8,151 bases of DNA from Kuafuiihalomonas sp964477875. GTDB taxonomy: Bacteria > Myxococcota > Kuafuiibacteriia > Kuafuiibacteriales > Kuafuiibacteriaceae. Made by a program: the position numbers and the translations under genes. This document shows positions 1 through 6,737 of this stretch, piece after piece. The notes beneath the pieces were generated by a model, which saw only the letters and a program-made list of their open reading frames with translations, was not told the origin of the DNA and did no database searches. The stretch covers positions 1-8,151 of the forward strand of contig CAYZFR010000183.1 in assembly GCA_964477875.1 (NCBI GenBank), given 5' to 3'. Within the stretch, counting starts at the first letter, position 1. Each line of letters opens with the position of its first letter.

Positions 1-147
1 CATGAGGTACCCGCCGTTGGGGTTCTCGTTGATCGACCAGTCCGCGGTGACGGTCCCCCGGTAGGAGCCCTCGCCCTCTCTCCTTACGGCGATTCCCTGG
101 TCAAACCGGTGCATGGGCCGGCTTTTCGGATCCTGATGCCTACCCAT
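1..147 (-). CDS. Thioesterase family protein, N-terminal fragment (runs off window)
   Basis: Only the N-terminal ~49 codons are present; the gene continues past base 1. The visible protein contains FDQGIAV near the start, then a segment ending in DWSIN-NPNGGYLM. That W-x(5)-PNGGYL block is characteristic of hotdog-fold acyl-CoA thioesterases of the 4HBT_3/TesB-like type, which hydrolyse acyl-CoA thioesters in the cytoplasm. Two starts are possible. The ATG at 147 has AGGA about 6 nt upstream and overlaps the tautomerase stop by 8 nt (ATGGGTAG), suggesting translational coupling. The ATG at 114 (MHRFDQ) fits the usual family N-terminus better but has no clear RBS. I chose 147 on RBS strength. 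Substrate cannot be predicted from the fragment. Confidence 0.72.
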   Translation of the reverse strand, partial: MGRHQDPKSRPMHRFDQGIAVRREGEGSYRGTVTADWSINENPNGGYLM

Positions 148-343
148 CCTGCTTCCTGAGCTGCGTGACGGTCTTCCCGGCGACGCCCCAATTGTCCGTG
201 TCCACCTCGTCGATCACCACGAACACGGTCTTGGGGTTCTTTCCCAGCACATCCACGAGCAGGTCGGTGGCGCCCTGGATGAGCCGCTCCTTCTGCTCGG
301 CGGTCACCCCTTCCCGGGTGACCTTGATGTTCACGTAAGGCAT
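140..343 (-). CDS. 4-oxalocrotonate tautomerase family protein
   Basis: This 67-aa protein has the size (60-75 aa) and pattern of the 4-OT tautomerase family. It begins MPYVNIKV, so removal of Met leaves the catalytic N-terminal Pro-1 that acts as general base in keto-enol tautomerisation. The Glu-rich helix EQKERLIQGAT and the later VVIDEVDTDNWGVAGK block (an NWGxxG signature) are typical of the family, which forms hexamers or dimers in the cytoplasm. The physiological substrate is not known for most such small paralogs. The start has GGGAG 7-8 nt upstream. It lies 81 nt downstream of the YbaK gene and overlaps the thioesterase start, so these three may be co-transcribed. The family assignment is strong; the exact reaction is inference. 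Confidence 0.92.
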   Translation of the reverse strand: MPYVNIKVTREGVTAEQKERLIQGATDLLVDVLGKNPKTVFVVIDEVDTDNWGVAGKTVTQLRKQDG

Positions 344-384
344 GGCGTTCTCCCTGGTCCGGCAATGAAGGGTTGAAAGGTTTA

Positions 385-424
385 CCCCTTTGTGGGGGCT
401 CCGCCACGGACGGCGGCCGGAGCC
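385..424 (-). terminator. Tandem hairpins after ybaK-like stop
   Basis: Immediately after the TGA at 425-427 the sequence forms a 7-bp perfect stem (GGCTCCG at 397-403 with CGGAGCC at 418-424, 14-nt loop). A second, smaller hairpin follows (CCCC 385-388 / GGGG 394-397, 5-nt loop) and then TAAACCTTT on the transcribed strand. The U-tract is poor, so this may be a weak terminator or an RNA-stabilising structure rather than a strong intrinsic terminator. Confidence 0.4.
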
Positions 425-901
425 TCAGCGACCCGGCCTCCCGATGGCCTCGAAGGCCGCGCCGGTCAGCGCGGCCAGGTCCCGGGGGGCGAGCTCCATC
501 TGAAGCCCCCTGCGCCCGGCGCTGACGTAGAGGGTGTCGTGCCGTCCGGCGGAATCGTCGATGACCATCCGGAGGCGCTTTTTCTGGCCCAGGGGGCTCA
601 CGCCGCCCAGGACGTAGCCGGTGGCCCGCTCCACATCCTTCTTGTCCGCCATGGCCGCCTTCCTGGCGCCCAGAACCCTGGCGAAGCGCTTCAGGTCGAG
701 CTGGGCCGAGACCGGCAGCACGGCAACGGCCAGGCCGCCGTCCCCGCTCGCGGCCACCAGGGTCTTGAACACCCGGTCCGGATGGACGCCCAGCTTGGCC
801 GCGGCCTCGTCCCCGTAGGAGTCCGCCCCGGGGTCGTGATCGTACTCGTGGAGGCGAAAGGGGATGCCGGCCTCTTGGGCGGCCTGGACGGCTGGGGTCA
901 T
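425..901 (-). CDS. ybaK: Cys-tRNA(Pro) deacylase, YbaK/EbsC family
   Basis: This 158-aa protein matches the YbaK/EbsC family, which hydrolyses Cys mis-charged onto tRNA-Pro by prolyl-tRNA synthetase (trans editing). Family landmarks are present: the VFKTL block with the conserved functional Lys at residue 46, the GGVSPLG loop at 99-105 and the SAGRRGLQMEL block at 127-137. Length agrees with the usual ~155-160 aa. I start at the ATG at 901 (MTPAVQAAQ), which has GGAG about 12 nt upstream. The reading frame stays open far upstream (to an ATG at 961 and beyond), but that extension is Pro/Ser/Arg-rich and unlike the family. The gene stands apart from the large upstream gene cluster by 321 nt and is probably its own transcription unit together with the tautomerase and thioesterase. 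Confidence 0.93.
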   Translation of the reverse strand: MTPAVQAAQEAGIPFRLHEYDHDPGADSYGDEAAAKLGVHPDRVFKTLVAASGDGGLAVAVLPVSAQLDLKRFARVLGARKAAMADKKDVERATGYVLGGVSPLGQKKRLRMVIDDSAGRHDTLYVSAGRRGLQMELAPRDLAALTGAAFEAIGRPGR

Positions 902-1222
902 GGTGCGACGGCTCCAGGGGGCCGGGCCGGATTCGCCCGGCCCGGAGGAAGAAGGTCTCATGGGGGTATACAACAAAGGGGAGGGCCGAATCAAGGAGGC
1001 GGTCCGGAAGGAAGGGGAGGCGTGACGGCTTGATCGGGGGATGTCCGCCGGTGCGAACATCGCAAAACATGGCCAAAGCCCTCCAGGTGCCGCCCTGAGG
1101 AAGACGGGGGAAGGAGTGCGGCACAAGACCCCTGGGAGTGGGGGAAGCCGCACCGTTCGTTGCCGCCTCGGCCCAACAGTCGGCGATCGGCCTGGCTCTC
1201 GCTCCCAGCCCGGAGAGACCGT
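902..1222. other. Intergenic gap between the operon end and ybaK, with compound hairpin
   Basis: No convincing gene is present in these 321 nt. Open frames here are compositionally Pro/Arg/Ser-rich with no RBS-supported start. The clearest structure is an inverted repeat GTGCGGC (1116-1122) / GCCGCAC (1147-1153) enclosing a nested CCCC (1129-1132) / GGGG (1141-1144) stem. It lies 70-107 nt past the stop of the last operon gene, so it could end that transcript, but no U-tract follows. Confidence 0.4.
965..994 (-). promoter_or_regulatory. Weak sigma70-like promoter candidate for ybaK
   Basis: On the minus strand TTGATT (989-994) and TATACC (965-970) are separated by 18 bp, each matching the consensus at 4 of 6 positions. 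They lie about 60-90 nt upstream of the chosen start at 901. The match is weak, and the placement is the main support. Confidence 0.35.
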
Positions 1223-1654
1223 CTATCCACTTTCCTTGCCCTTCCTCACGAAAAAGGCTCCAAGGGAAGCGCTCACGAGCCCTTGAAACGGGCCGAGCCA
1301 CAGGTTGGACTGCTTCATGAGTTCGGGGGGAGACGTCCTTGCAACCGGTTGGATCGCTATGGTGAGAAAGACGGCGAAGAGGTACGTCGCTGAAAGGCCG
1401 AACGTGAGCTTAAACAGGAACTTGTCGACGGTTTCCACCCTGATTCCTTTTCCCAGGGCATCGGATACCAGGACGCCCACGATCAGGGAAAGCGTGGGCA
1501 GGACCGTAGGCAGCAGCCAGCCCCAGGCATCGTTGACGCTCTTCCCGTAGTGCCCAAAGAACGTCTGGAACAGCACGATCAGGAAGAGGCCCCCCGCGCA
1601 TATGAACCAGAGTGTCGCCAAACGCCTCTTGCATTGCTGCATCGGTATTCCCAT
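1223..1654 (-). CDS. Small four-TM membrane protein, unknown function
   Basis: This 143-aa protein is predicted to be integral to the membrane, with four hydrophobic segments at about residues 12-33, 46-65, 78-102 and 118-136. Conserved-looking blocks are DAWGWLLPTVLPTLSLIVG before and in TM2, and NLWLGPFQGLVSASLG in TM4; both have the Gly/Pro-rich look of a specific family rather than random hydrophobics. The N-terminus (QQCKRR) and C-terminus (RKGKESG) are basic, which predicts both ends in the cytoplasm. The start at 1654 is chosen because GGAGGA lies 6-8 nt upstream and overlaps the end of the preceding gene, whose stop is only 2 nt away, implying translational coupling. It is the last gene of the patatin cluster. 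I do not recognise an enzymatic motif; a partner or anchor for the exported 405-aa protein is one possibility (inference). Confidence 0.82.
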   Translation of the reverse strand: MGIPMQQCKRRLATLWFICAGGLFLIVLFQTFFGHYGKSVNDAWGWLLPTVLPTLSLIVGVLVSDALGKGIRVETVDKFLFKLTFGLSATYLFAVFLTIAIQPVARTSPPELMKQSNLWLGPFQGLVSASLGAFFVRKGKESG

Positions 1655-1656
1655 GA

Positions 1657-2874
1657 CTATTCCTCCAGCTGCGATAGAATGCCGGATCGTTGTAGATGGT
1701 TTTCGCAATCGAACCGACCGGGTACCCGCACCTGGGTGACACTGCTTGCCCTCACCTTTTCAAACTCATACACCAGCACGGTGGTCTGGTGTCGTGGGGT
1801 GTAAGGCTTGGCCGCGATCGATTCGGGAATCAGGTTGGCCCCCTGATGAAGCCACCTGTTCGCCGTTCTGAGGCGTGTCTCTTCATCGCTCTGAACGAAG
1901 GGGTGAGAGGTGACAATGAAGACGAGTAGCCGAAAGTAGCCGACCCTCGCACCAAAGAGCGCCCGGACATACTCCCTGAGAGAGAACCTGTGGATCGCCG
2001 GGATCTCCGTAACCCAGCGAGCCACCCCGCCCAGAGGCGCACCATCCCCGTCGATTCTCTCGAGCCGGGTCACGAGGGCAAATCCATCCGGCACCCCGTA
2101 ATAGGATTTGTCGTGGTATCCCGCAGCTTGAAGGGCCGCCGACAGGCGCGTATCCACATGGTGCAGGGTGGGCTCTTCGTCTCCATCGCCGATGACCAGG
2201 CTTCTCGGCAGCACCTTGATCGCGGACGCATGTGGTGGAGGCCAGGGGAAAAGAGCGAAACCCTCCGGGACCCTCGGCGCTGACGCCGATTGCATTCCTT
2301 TAATGGCTCCGATTGTTGATACTCCCACCTCGGCCATTTCGTTGGCCCCTGCCATTTCGGTTGGCGCTGAAGTTTCTCTCACGGCCGTCATTTCCTTTTC
2401 TACCCCAACGGATTGAATGCGATCGAAAACTTCTGCGAAAAGCTTGGCGTCCAGGGCCCAGGTTTGCAGCCTCTTCAGATCGCCCTTCGGGCGAACCGTA
2501 ATGGTGTATGCTCCTTTCGCACGACGGTTGTAGGAAGTCACCAGAAGCGTCCAGGCTCCCCTGACATCCCGTGGCAGGCGGAGAAACGACCTTTGGGTCG
2601 AGCCCTCATAGTCGTCATTGACATAGGTTGTTCCGTCGGGGGATATCACCGCCAGGTAGGTATCAAACTCCGGTGACGAAACCTCGATGCTGTACTGATC
2701 TGCGCCTCCAGCGGGATCAAAATGGAATCCGTCCGCGTAATGTCCTCGAAGGAATTTCGAGCTGGATGATCCCAGATCGCCCGCGTACGTCGTCGCCTCA
2801 GCCCGGGAACCGGCCATGACAAGCAAACAAAGCAGGCAAAGGGCCGTGCAAACCTCCATCCATCTAAGACGCAT
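1657..2874 (-). CDS. Exported protein with PPC-like domain and conserved C-terminal region
   Basis: The 405-aa product begins with a classical Sec signal peptide: basic MRLRW, a hydrophobic core at ~8-21 and an A-E-A cleavage site near residue 27. No lipobox is present. Residues ~55-128 resemble a bacterial pre-peptidase C-terminal (PPC) beta-sandwich (DQYSIEV, DTYLAVISPDGT, FLRLP, GAWTLLVTS, GAYTITV). Residues ~160-200 form an Ala/Glu/Met/Ser-rich linker. The C-terminal part, ~205-375, is a separate domain with GYHDKSYYGVPDGFALVTRLERI and YFRLLVFIVTSHPF; I do not recognise it. No protease or lipase catalytic motif is visible. AGAGGAG lies 8 nt upstream of the ATG at 2874, and the gene overlaps the patatin stop by 11 nt, so it is probably translationally coupled. 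Its base composition is visibly less GC-rich than the upstream half of the operon. A likely periplasmic or surface partner of the patatin (inference). Confidence 0.82.
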   Translation of the reverse strand: MRLRWMEVCTALCLLCLLVMAGSRAEATTYAGDLGSSSSKFLRGHYADGFHFDPAGGADQYSIEVSSPEFDTYLAVISPDGTTYVNDDYEGSTQRSFLRLPRDVRGAWTLLVTSYNRRAKGAYTITVRPKGDLKRLQTWALDAKLFAEVFDRIQSVGVEKEMTAVRETSAPTEMAGANEMAEVGVSTIGAIKGMQSASAPRVPEGFALFPWPPPHASAIKVLPRSLVIGDGDEEPTLHHVDTRLSAALQAAGYHDKSYYGVPDGFALVTRLERIDGDGAPLGGVARWVTEIPAIHRFSLREYVRALFGARVGYFRLLVFIVTSHPFVQSDEETRLRTANRWLHQGANLIPESIAAKPYTPRHQTTVLVYEFEKVRASSVTQVRVPGRFDCENHLQRSGILSQLEE

Positions 2875-5046
2875 GGTCTCGCTCCTCTGACGGCGCACCA
2901 GTCCCCGTAGATGAGGAGTAGGTGTTCGGACAGAGATCATCGAGATGTGATTCCAGTCCATCGAGGACGGAGATTTCGCCGAGCTTTCGGTAGGACTCGA
3001 ACTGGTTCTCGTCAAAAAACTGGTCCCCCGTGGTCTGATCGGGAAAGCTCGGGTTCTTCCTGCGGTAGGCCAGGAGATCCTCCGGTTCCTTTCCCGTGAC
3101 CGCCGACTTGATGTAGATCAGCCGGCCGAGGGCCTCGTCCGGATCGTTGCTGGGATAGTGGATGTCCCCGACCACGCAGCAGGTCCTGCTCAGGCCGGTC
3201 TCGGGGTCGGGACGGAGGTCCGCCGTGTCGATGGTGATGTCGACGCCGAGGTCGATCCGCGCCTTGCGGATCACGTTGGCGAGGTCGTTCATGGCGAACT
3301 CCGGGTCCGCCGTGGCATCCGAGGCGATGATGGTCCGGCATCGCCGCTTGAGGAGCGGGTAGATGCCCAGGTTCTCGTGGTGCCCGCCGTCGGAGAGGTT
3401 AAGCAGCTCGTCCCTCTCGTTGGCCTCACCCAGAATCTCCTTGAGGAAGTACCAGGGCCAGAACACGGCCTTCCCGTTCAGGTTGAACGCGGGGTTGGGG
3501 TTGGGCATCCACCGGTTCAGCCTCACGTTCAACAGGGTGAGCAGCGCCCGCAGGGCCTTGTTGGTGGACGTTCCCATCTGCGGGCTGGCGGCCGCTCCGG
3601 AGATGGCCATGGCCGTGGCCAATCGCGTCTTGCCGACGTTGTACTCCTCTGTTTTCCGGTAGCCTGTGCACTCCGATCCCACGTGGTACCGGGAGAAGAA
3701 GAAGCAGTCGGCCCCCGTCCCCGCAGATACCGATCCGTGCTTCCCGGCACGTTCAAGGTCGTGTTGATGAGGTGGTAAGGCGCCCCGTTCCCCTCCTCGT
3801 GCAGCTGGGACAGACGAAGGGGCTCGTTGGACACGACCCGGGTGGCCGAGCCTTTGCTCCTGTCCACCTTGATGATGTACGCCTCGCTCAACCGGTCCCG
3901 GTAGAAGTGGTGGAGAGAGGTGCGGTTGGTGTCGATGAGCAGGCTTGCGGCCAGAAACACCACCGCCGCCAGAAGCGTCCAGAAGAGAGCCATCCCTTCG
4001 TAGGCCTCGGCCGTGGCCAGAACCCGAAGCAGCCAGGCGAAAAGAGCGGGCAGGAGGAGCACCCAGCCCACCCGGAAGAAGATCCCCAGGACCGCGCGCA
4101 CCTTCTCGTTTTTGCTCTGTACGAGACCGGCGATCAGTCCCAGGGCGGAGGCGACGGAGACGCCGGAGAGGAGGTTCACCACCCAGCCCCGGGCCTCGTC
4201 CCAGTGGGCGGCTAGGAGCGCGACCAGCCCCAGACCGCCCGACACGACCAGGACGGCCGCCAGGACGGCGTTGATGTTCTGCGCCGTTCTCCTGTCCTCC
4301 ATGTCCAGCTCCCGCCGGCAGGTGGCGCCGTACCCGCGGACCACGACCATCAGGAAGACACTGCAGAGGCTGACGACGAAGCACGCGTTGTCGAAACCCT
4401 TGGAGAAGGCCGGGTTCGCCGCCAACGCATGGACGCCCCAACCAACCAGGATCAGCAGGCCCACCGGGAACAGGTTGCTCAGGATCAGGCCCGTCAGGTA
4501 GGTTCCGAGCATGCGGGCATACTCGAGGAAGCTCCCTTTCACGGCGAGGAAGTTGCCGTGCTCGCGGAGGTGCTTCACGGTCTTGCGCTCGTCCGGCTTC
4601 GTCTTGCGCTGAAAGCGGAACGGAAACCCCTCCTCCTCCACCAAGGCCTGGGGATCCTCCAGGAGGGAGCTGAGGCAGGACCCGATGTACCCGCCCCCCG
4701 ACACGGTGGACAGATAGTCGCAGCAGCGCAGCACGCCCAGGCGGGCCAGCCCCTGAAGCACGCCCAGGTTGAAGGTGGCCGAACGAATCCCGCCCCCGGA
4801 CAAGGCGAGGCCCGCCAGCTCGGCCTTGGCGCTGGGCCGAATGCCCGTCTGAGGCGCCACCCGGGTCGGGTCGGGCGCCACCCGGGTCGCATCACCCAGC
4901 GCCTCGAGCAGTCGTTCCTGCTCCCCGATGACGGGCTGAGGGTCCAGGCCGAGGGCCTTGCGCCGTTTTTCCACGTACGCCAGCTCGTAGAGAAAGACCT
5001 TGGCGAACAGGTTCGTAAACCCTTTCTTCCCGTTTTCCGAAGCCAT
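2864..5046 (-). CDS. Patatin-like phospholipase with multi-pass membrane insert, frame-disrupted
   Basis: Read through one frame change, this gene gives a 727-aa patatin-family protein that would cleave acyl ester bonds of membrane lipids using a Ser-Asp dyad. Residues 81-88 (ALSGGGIR) carry the oxyanion-hole Gly-rich loop. YLSTVSGGGYIGS at 111-123 holds the probable nucleophile Ser116, although the usual first Gly of GxSxG is Thr. The catalytic Asp is D553 in NLSDGGHHENLG. Between Ser and Asp lies a long membrane insert with hydrophobic segments at ~183-205, 220-236, 258-280, 288-309, 317-344 and 352-371. The first frame runs from the ATG at 5046 to ~3714 and then drifts into Arg/Pro/Ser-rich nonsense ending at 3529. 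The second frame continues with ADCFFFSRYHVGSECTGY and MAISGAAASPQMG, typical of this bacterial patatin group, to the TAG at 2864. GGGAGGG precedes the start. It is followed with overlap by the exported 405-aa protein. Confidence 0.88.
3712..3716 (-). other. Frameshift site in the patatin gene (G5 run)
   Basis: The coding strand reads CGG GGA CGG GGG CCG in the upstream frame (R-G-R-G-P), whereas the downstream patatin frame needs GCC GAC TGC (A-D-C). Adding one G to the five-G run gives LRGRGADCFFFS, the expected family sequence, with nothing missing on either side. A -1 slip of the GGG codon onto the overlapping GGG would give the same protein. The signal is therefore a 1-nt deficit relative to an intact gene: sequencing or assembly error, mutation, or slippage. 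Confidence 0.9.
4853..4889. repeat. 16-bp direct repeat in patatin N-terminal linker
   Basis: The 16-mer GGCGCCACCCGGGTCG occurs at 4853-4868 and again at 4874-4889, a 21-bp (7-codon) period. It encodes the duplicated TRVAP unit (residues ~54-65) in the linker before the patatin domain. It keeps frame and looks like replication slippage of a linker. Confidence 0.8.
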
Positions 5047-5117
5047 GACCAGCCCTCCCCCATGAACCGTCCCTCGTCACCTGCCCGGGGCGGCTCGATC
5101 GGACAGCCCCTTTTGCT

Positions 5118-5510
5118 TCAGAGCCCGATGTCTCCCACATCGATGTTCAAACCCGTCTCGGGGGCTGCAGGTGTCCGGTTCTCCGTGTTCTGCTCCGCTG
5201 CAACGGCCGGGTTGGGTACCGCGGCCAGGTTCAGCTTCATGGAGCTGAACACCTCGGTCGAGGTCTCCTTGGTCTTTTTGAAGAAAAAGCAGATCCCCCT
5301 GTCCGTGGTCACGGTGAAGTTGAGCTTCACCTCCAGCGCCACCGAAGGGATGGTGTAGGCCACCGTGGACTGCCGGCCCTCCGCCGTCCCCCGGTAGTAC
5401 TGCTCGAGCGCGCTCTGCCCCCTGGCCACGGACCGCACCAGGGACTCGAAAAACTCCTCCAGGCGCACGGATGCGTTCACAAACTGCTCCGTCTCTTTTT
5501 TTTCAGTCAT
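5118..5510 (-). CDS. 130-aa Trypco2-like small protein, unknown function
   Basis: I do not recognise a named family with certainty. The protein has an N-terminal helical stretch (about residues 8-40), a beta-rich centre (AYTIPSVALEVKLNFTVTTD at ~51-70, then GICFFFKKT), and a closing strand SSMKLNLAAVPNP at ~89-101. A Pro/Ala/Asn tail follows. The helix, then an x-I-x(3)-x-LE-rich strand, then a K-L-x-L-x(2)-x-P closing strand resembles the Trypco2 domain described in conflict and signalling systems, and also resembles the 112-aa and 270-aa proteins encoded just upstream. No signal peptide or TM segment is seen, so it is probably cytoplasmic. I start at the ATG at 5510 (MTEKKETEQ), with GAGG ~10 nt upstream and an 8-nt overlap (ATGACTGA) with the preceding stop; the open frame extends 15 codons further but without support. 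It lies 71 nt before the patatin gene. Confidence 0.8.
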   Translation of the reverse strand: MTEKKETEQFVNASVRLEEFFESLVRSVARGQSALEQYYRGTAEGRQSTVAYTIPSVALEVKLNFTVTTDRGICFFFKKTKETSTEVFSSMKLNLAAVPNPAVAAEQNTENRTPAAPETGLNIDVGDIGL

Positions 5511-6315
5511 GATCGTCTGCCTCGAACTCGCCGCGATCGATGACCAGCGGCGCATAGGCGGTCACCCGCTCGACCGGTTTTTTCGTTTCCGGATCCACCC
5601 CCTTGACGCAGGCCCGCACCACGAAGCTGTCTCCCCGGGGGACGTCCCCCAGCTTCCTGGAGCCGAGCTTGACTGCGGCCTTTGCCTCGGCGTCCTTGGG
5701 CACGACCAGACGCAGCTCCAGGACCCCCAGCTCGTTGGTCGCGAGCCCTGAGAAGACCCCCCGTGCGCCTTCCCCTCTCCTGCCGTCGGGCAGCACCTCG
5801 ACGGTGATGTCGTCGTGCACGTCCGGGGTGCCGTCCCCCTTCAAGGCCTTCAACACGATCCGGTAATCCCGGTATCTCTTCCGATACTCGGCCAGGCTGA
5901 GGAACAGGCTGGGCCGGTCCAGCAGCTCGTCCAGATAGCGTCCCACGAGCTTGAACCGGAGCCGGGTCCAGCCCGGGGAGGACTCACCGGCCTCTCGGGG
6001 GCCCCTGTCTTCGGTCAGAAGCCGGATCCGCTCGAAGCTCTTTTCTCCCGCAGCCTCGGGATCCTCGTCCGGCCGGATGTGCACCACCGTTTCCACGTCC
6101 ACCTCGTCGATGTAGTAGAGATTGCGACGGCCGTAGAGGAAGAGCGGGTCCTCTCTCGTGGTTCTGGCCGTGGCCTGGGCCACCCTGGCCATGGACTTCT
6201 GAAACCCGATGAGCATGTCCGAAAGCGTGGGAAGCTCCCCGGGATCCACACCTCGCGGGCCCGAAGGTTTTTCGGTCGGAGGTCCGCCTCGCTCCTTGTC
6301 GTTCTTCTTTGCCAT
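5503..6315 (-). CDS. 270-aa multidomain protein, unknown function
   Basis: The product is soluble, without signal peptide or TM segments. Residues 1-28 are a charged, disordered leader rich in Lys, Gly and Pro. Residues ~30-52 form an amphipathic helix (TLSDMLIGFQKSMARVAQAT). The stretch RNLYYIDEVDVETVVHIRPDE at ~64-84 and TRLRFKLV at ~117-124 have the same strand order as the two smaller Trypco2-like neighbours. A helical segment at ~125-160 precedes a beta-rich C-terminal domain (~168-262) with VFSGLATNELGVLELRLVVP, reminiscent of an Ig-like or transthyretin-like fold. No catalytic motif is visible. The ATG at 6315 has GGAG about 10 nt upstream. Its stop overlaps the 130-aa gene by 8 nt, so the two are probably made together and may interact (inference). 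Confidence 0.8.
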   Translation of the reverse strand: MAKKNDKERGGPPTEKPSGPRGVDPGELPTLSDMLIGFQKSMARVAQATARTTREDPLFLYGRRNLYYIDEVDVETVVHIRPDEDPEAAGEKSFERIRLLTEDRGPREAGESSPGWTRLRFKLVGRYLDELLDRPSLFLSLAEYRKRYRDYRIVLKALKGDGTPDVHDDITVEVLPDGRRGEGARGVFSGLATNELGVLELRLVVPKDAEAKAAVKLGSRKLGDVPRGDSFVVRACVKGVDPETKKPVERVTAYAPLVIDRGEFEADDHD

Positions 6316-6361
6316 GACGTCGACTCCGGCTCAGAGTTGGGTTGTGCGAACGGGCCTGGGA

Positions 6362-6700
6362 TCAGCCGTTCCCTTGGGTGTCTTCCGCAGCACCCTGCCC
6401 GGCGTTCGGCTTCGGGTTGGCCTTAAACTTGAGCTTGATCAGGCTCGATCCCTCAGCGGAGTAACCGTACTGGTTCTGGTAGCTGGCGTTGACGCCGATG
6501 CCGTAGAGGGTCCCCCCGAGGCCCGCCTCCACCTGGCGGTCGCGCTTCACGTGGATGGCGATCCGGAGCTCCGCTTCCGCCTCGTAGATGTGGAACTCAC
6601 TGACGCCCCGGTTGGCGTGGTCCACCGCCTCGCCGATCTTCTTGAGCATTTCCGGAAGCTGCAACGCGAGGATCTCGTCCTGCACACTGAACTCGGCCAT
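6362..6700 (-). CDS. 112-aa Trypco2-like small protein, unknown function
   Basis: The protein has an N-terminal helix (QDEILALQLPEMLKKIGEAV, ~7-26), a long charged strand EFHIYEAEAELRIAIHVKRD at ~35-54, a Gly/Tyr/Asn-rich middle (~58-84) and a final strand SLIKLKFKANPKP at ~86-98 before a disordered Gly/Ala/Gln tail. This layout resembles Trypco2 domains and matches the 130-aa neighbour, whose closing strand is MKLNLAAVPNP. No secretion signal or TM is seen. The ATG at 6700 is chosen because AAGGAGGAG lies directly upstream; longer in-frame starts lack an RBS. It sits 37 nt after the 72-aa gene and 46 nt before the 270-aa gene. The Trypco2 relation is a pattern-based inference. Confidence 0.82.
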   Translation of the reverse strand: MAEFSVQDEILALQLPEMLKKIGEAVDHANRGVSEFHIYEAEAELRIAIHVKRDRQVEAGLGGTLYGIGVNASYQNQYGYSAEGSSLIKLKFKANPKPNAGQGAAEDTQGNG

Positions 6701-6737
6701 GGTTCTCCTCCTTTTCCAGAATCGGGTTTTGAGTCGG

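Noticed and set aside
392..1033. Long open frame on the plus strand antisense to the YbaK-like gene
   Set aside because: It is Gly/Arg/Pro-rich, has no RBS and is fully antisense to a well-recognised gene in GC-rich DNA.
902..1153. N-terminal extension of the YbaK-like protein
   Set aside because: The extra 84 residues are Pro/Ser/Arg-rich and exceed the family length; the 901 start gives the normal size.
84..1301. 405-codon open frame on the minus strand spanning several genes
   Set aside because: It is out of frame with the tautomerase and YbaK genes it covers, and its translation is low-complexity Arg/Pro/Gly.
3158..3778. Plus-strand open frame opposite the patatin C-terminal half
   Set aside because: It is antisense to the DGG-containing patatin frame, with no RBS and no recognisable domain.
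3717..4441. Upstream part of the downstream patatin frame read as an independent N-terminus
   Set aside because: Before the G5 run this frame is Arg/Gly/Pro nonsense while the other frame holds patatin and TM sequence, so the true gene switches frame rather than starting at 4441.
4429..5358. 309-codon plus-strand open frame opposite the patatin and 130-aa genes
   Set aside because: It is antisense to genes with clear motifs and RBSs, with composition typical of a GC-rich shadow frame.
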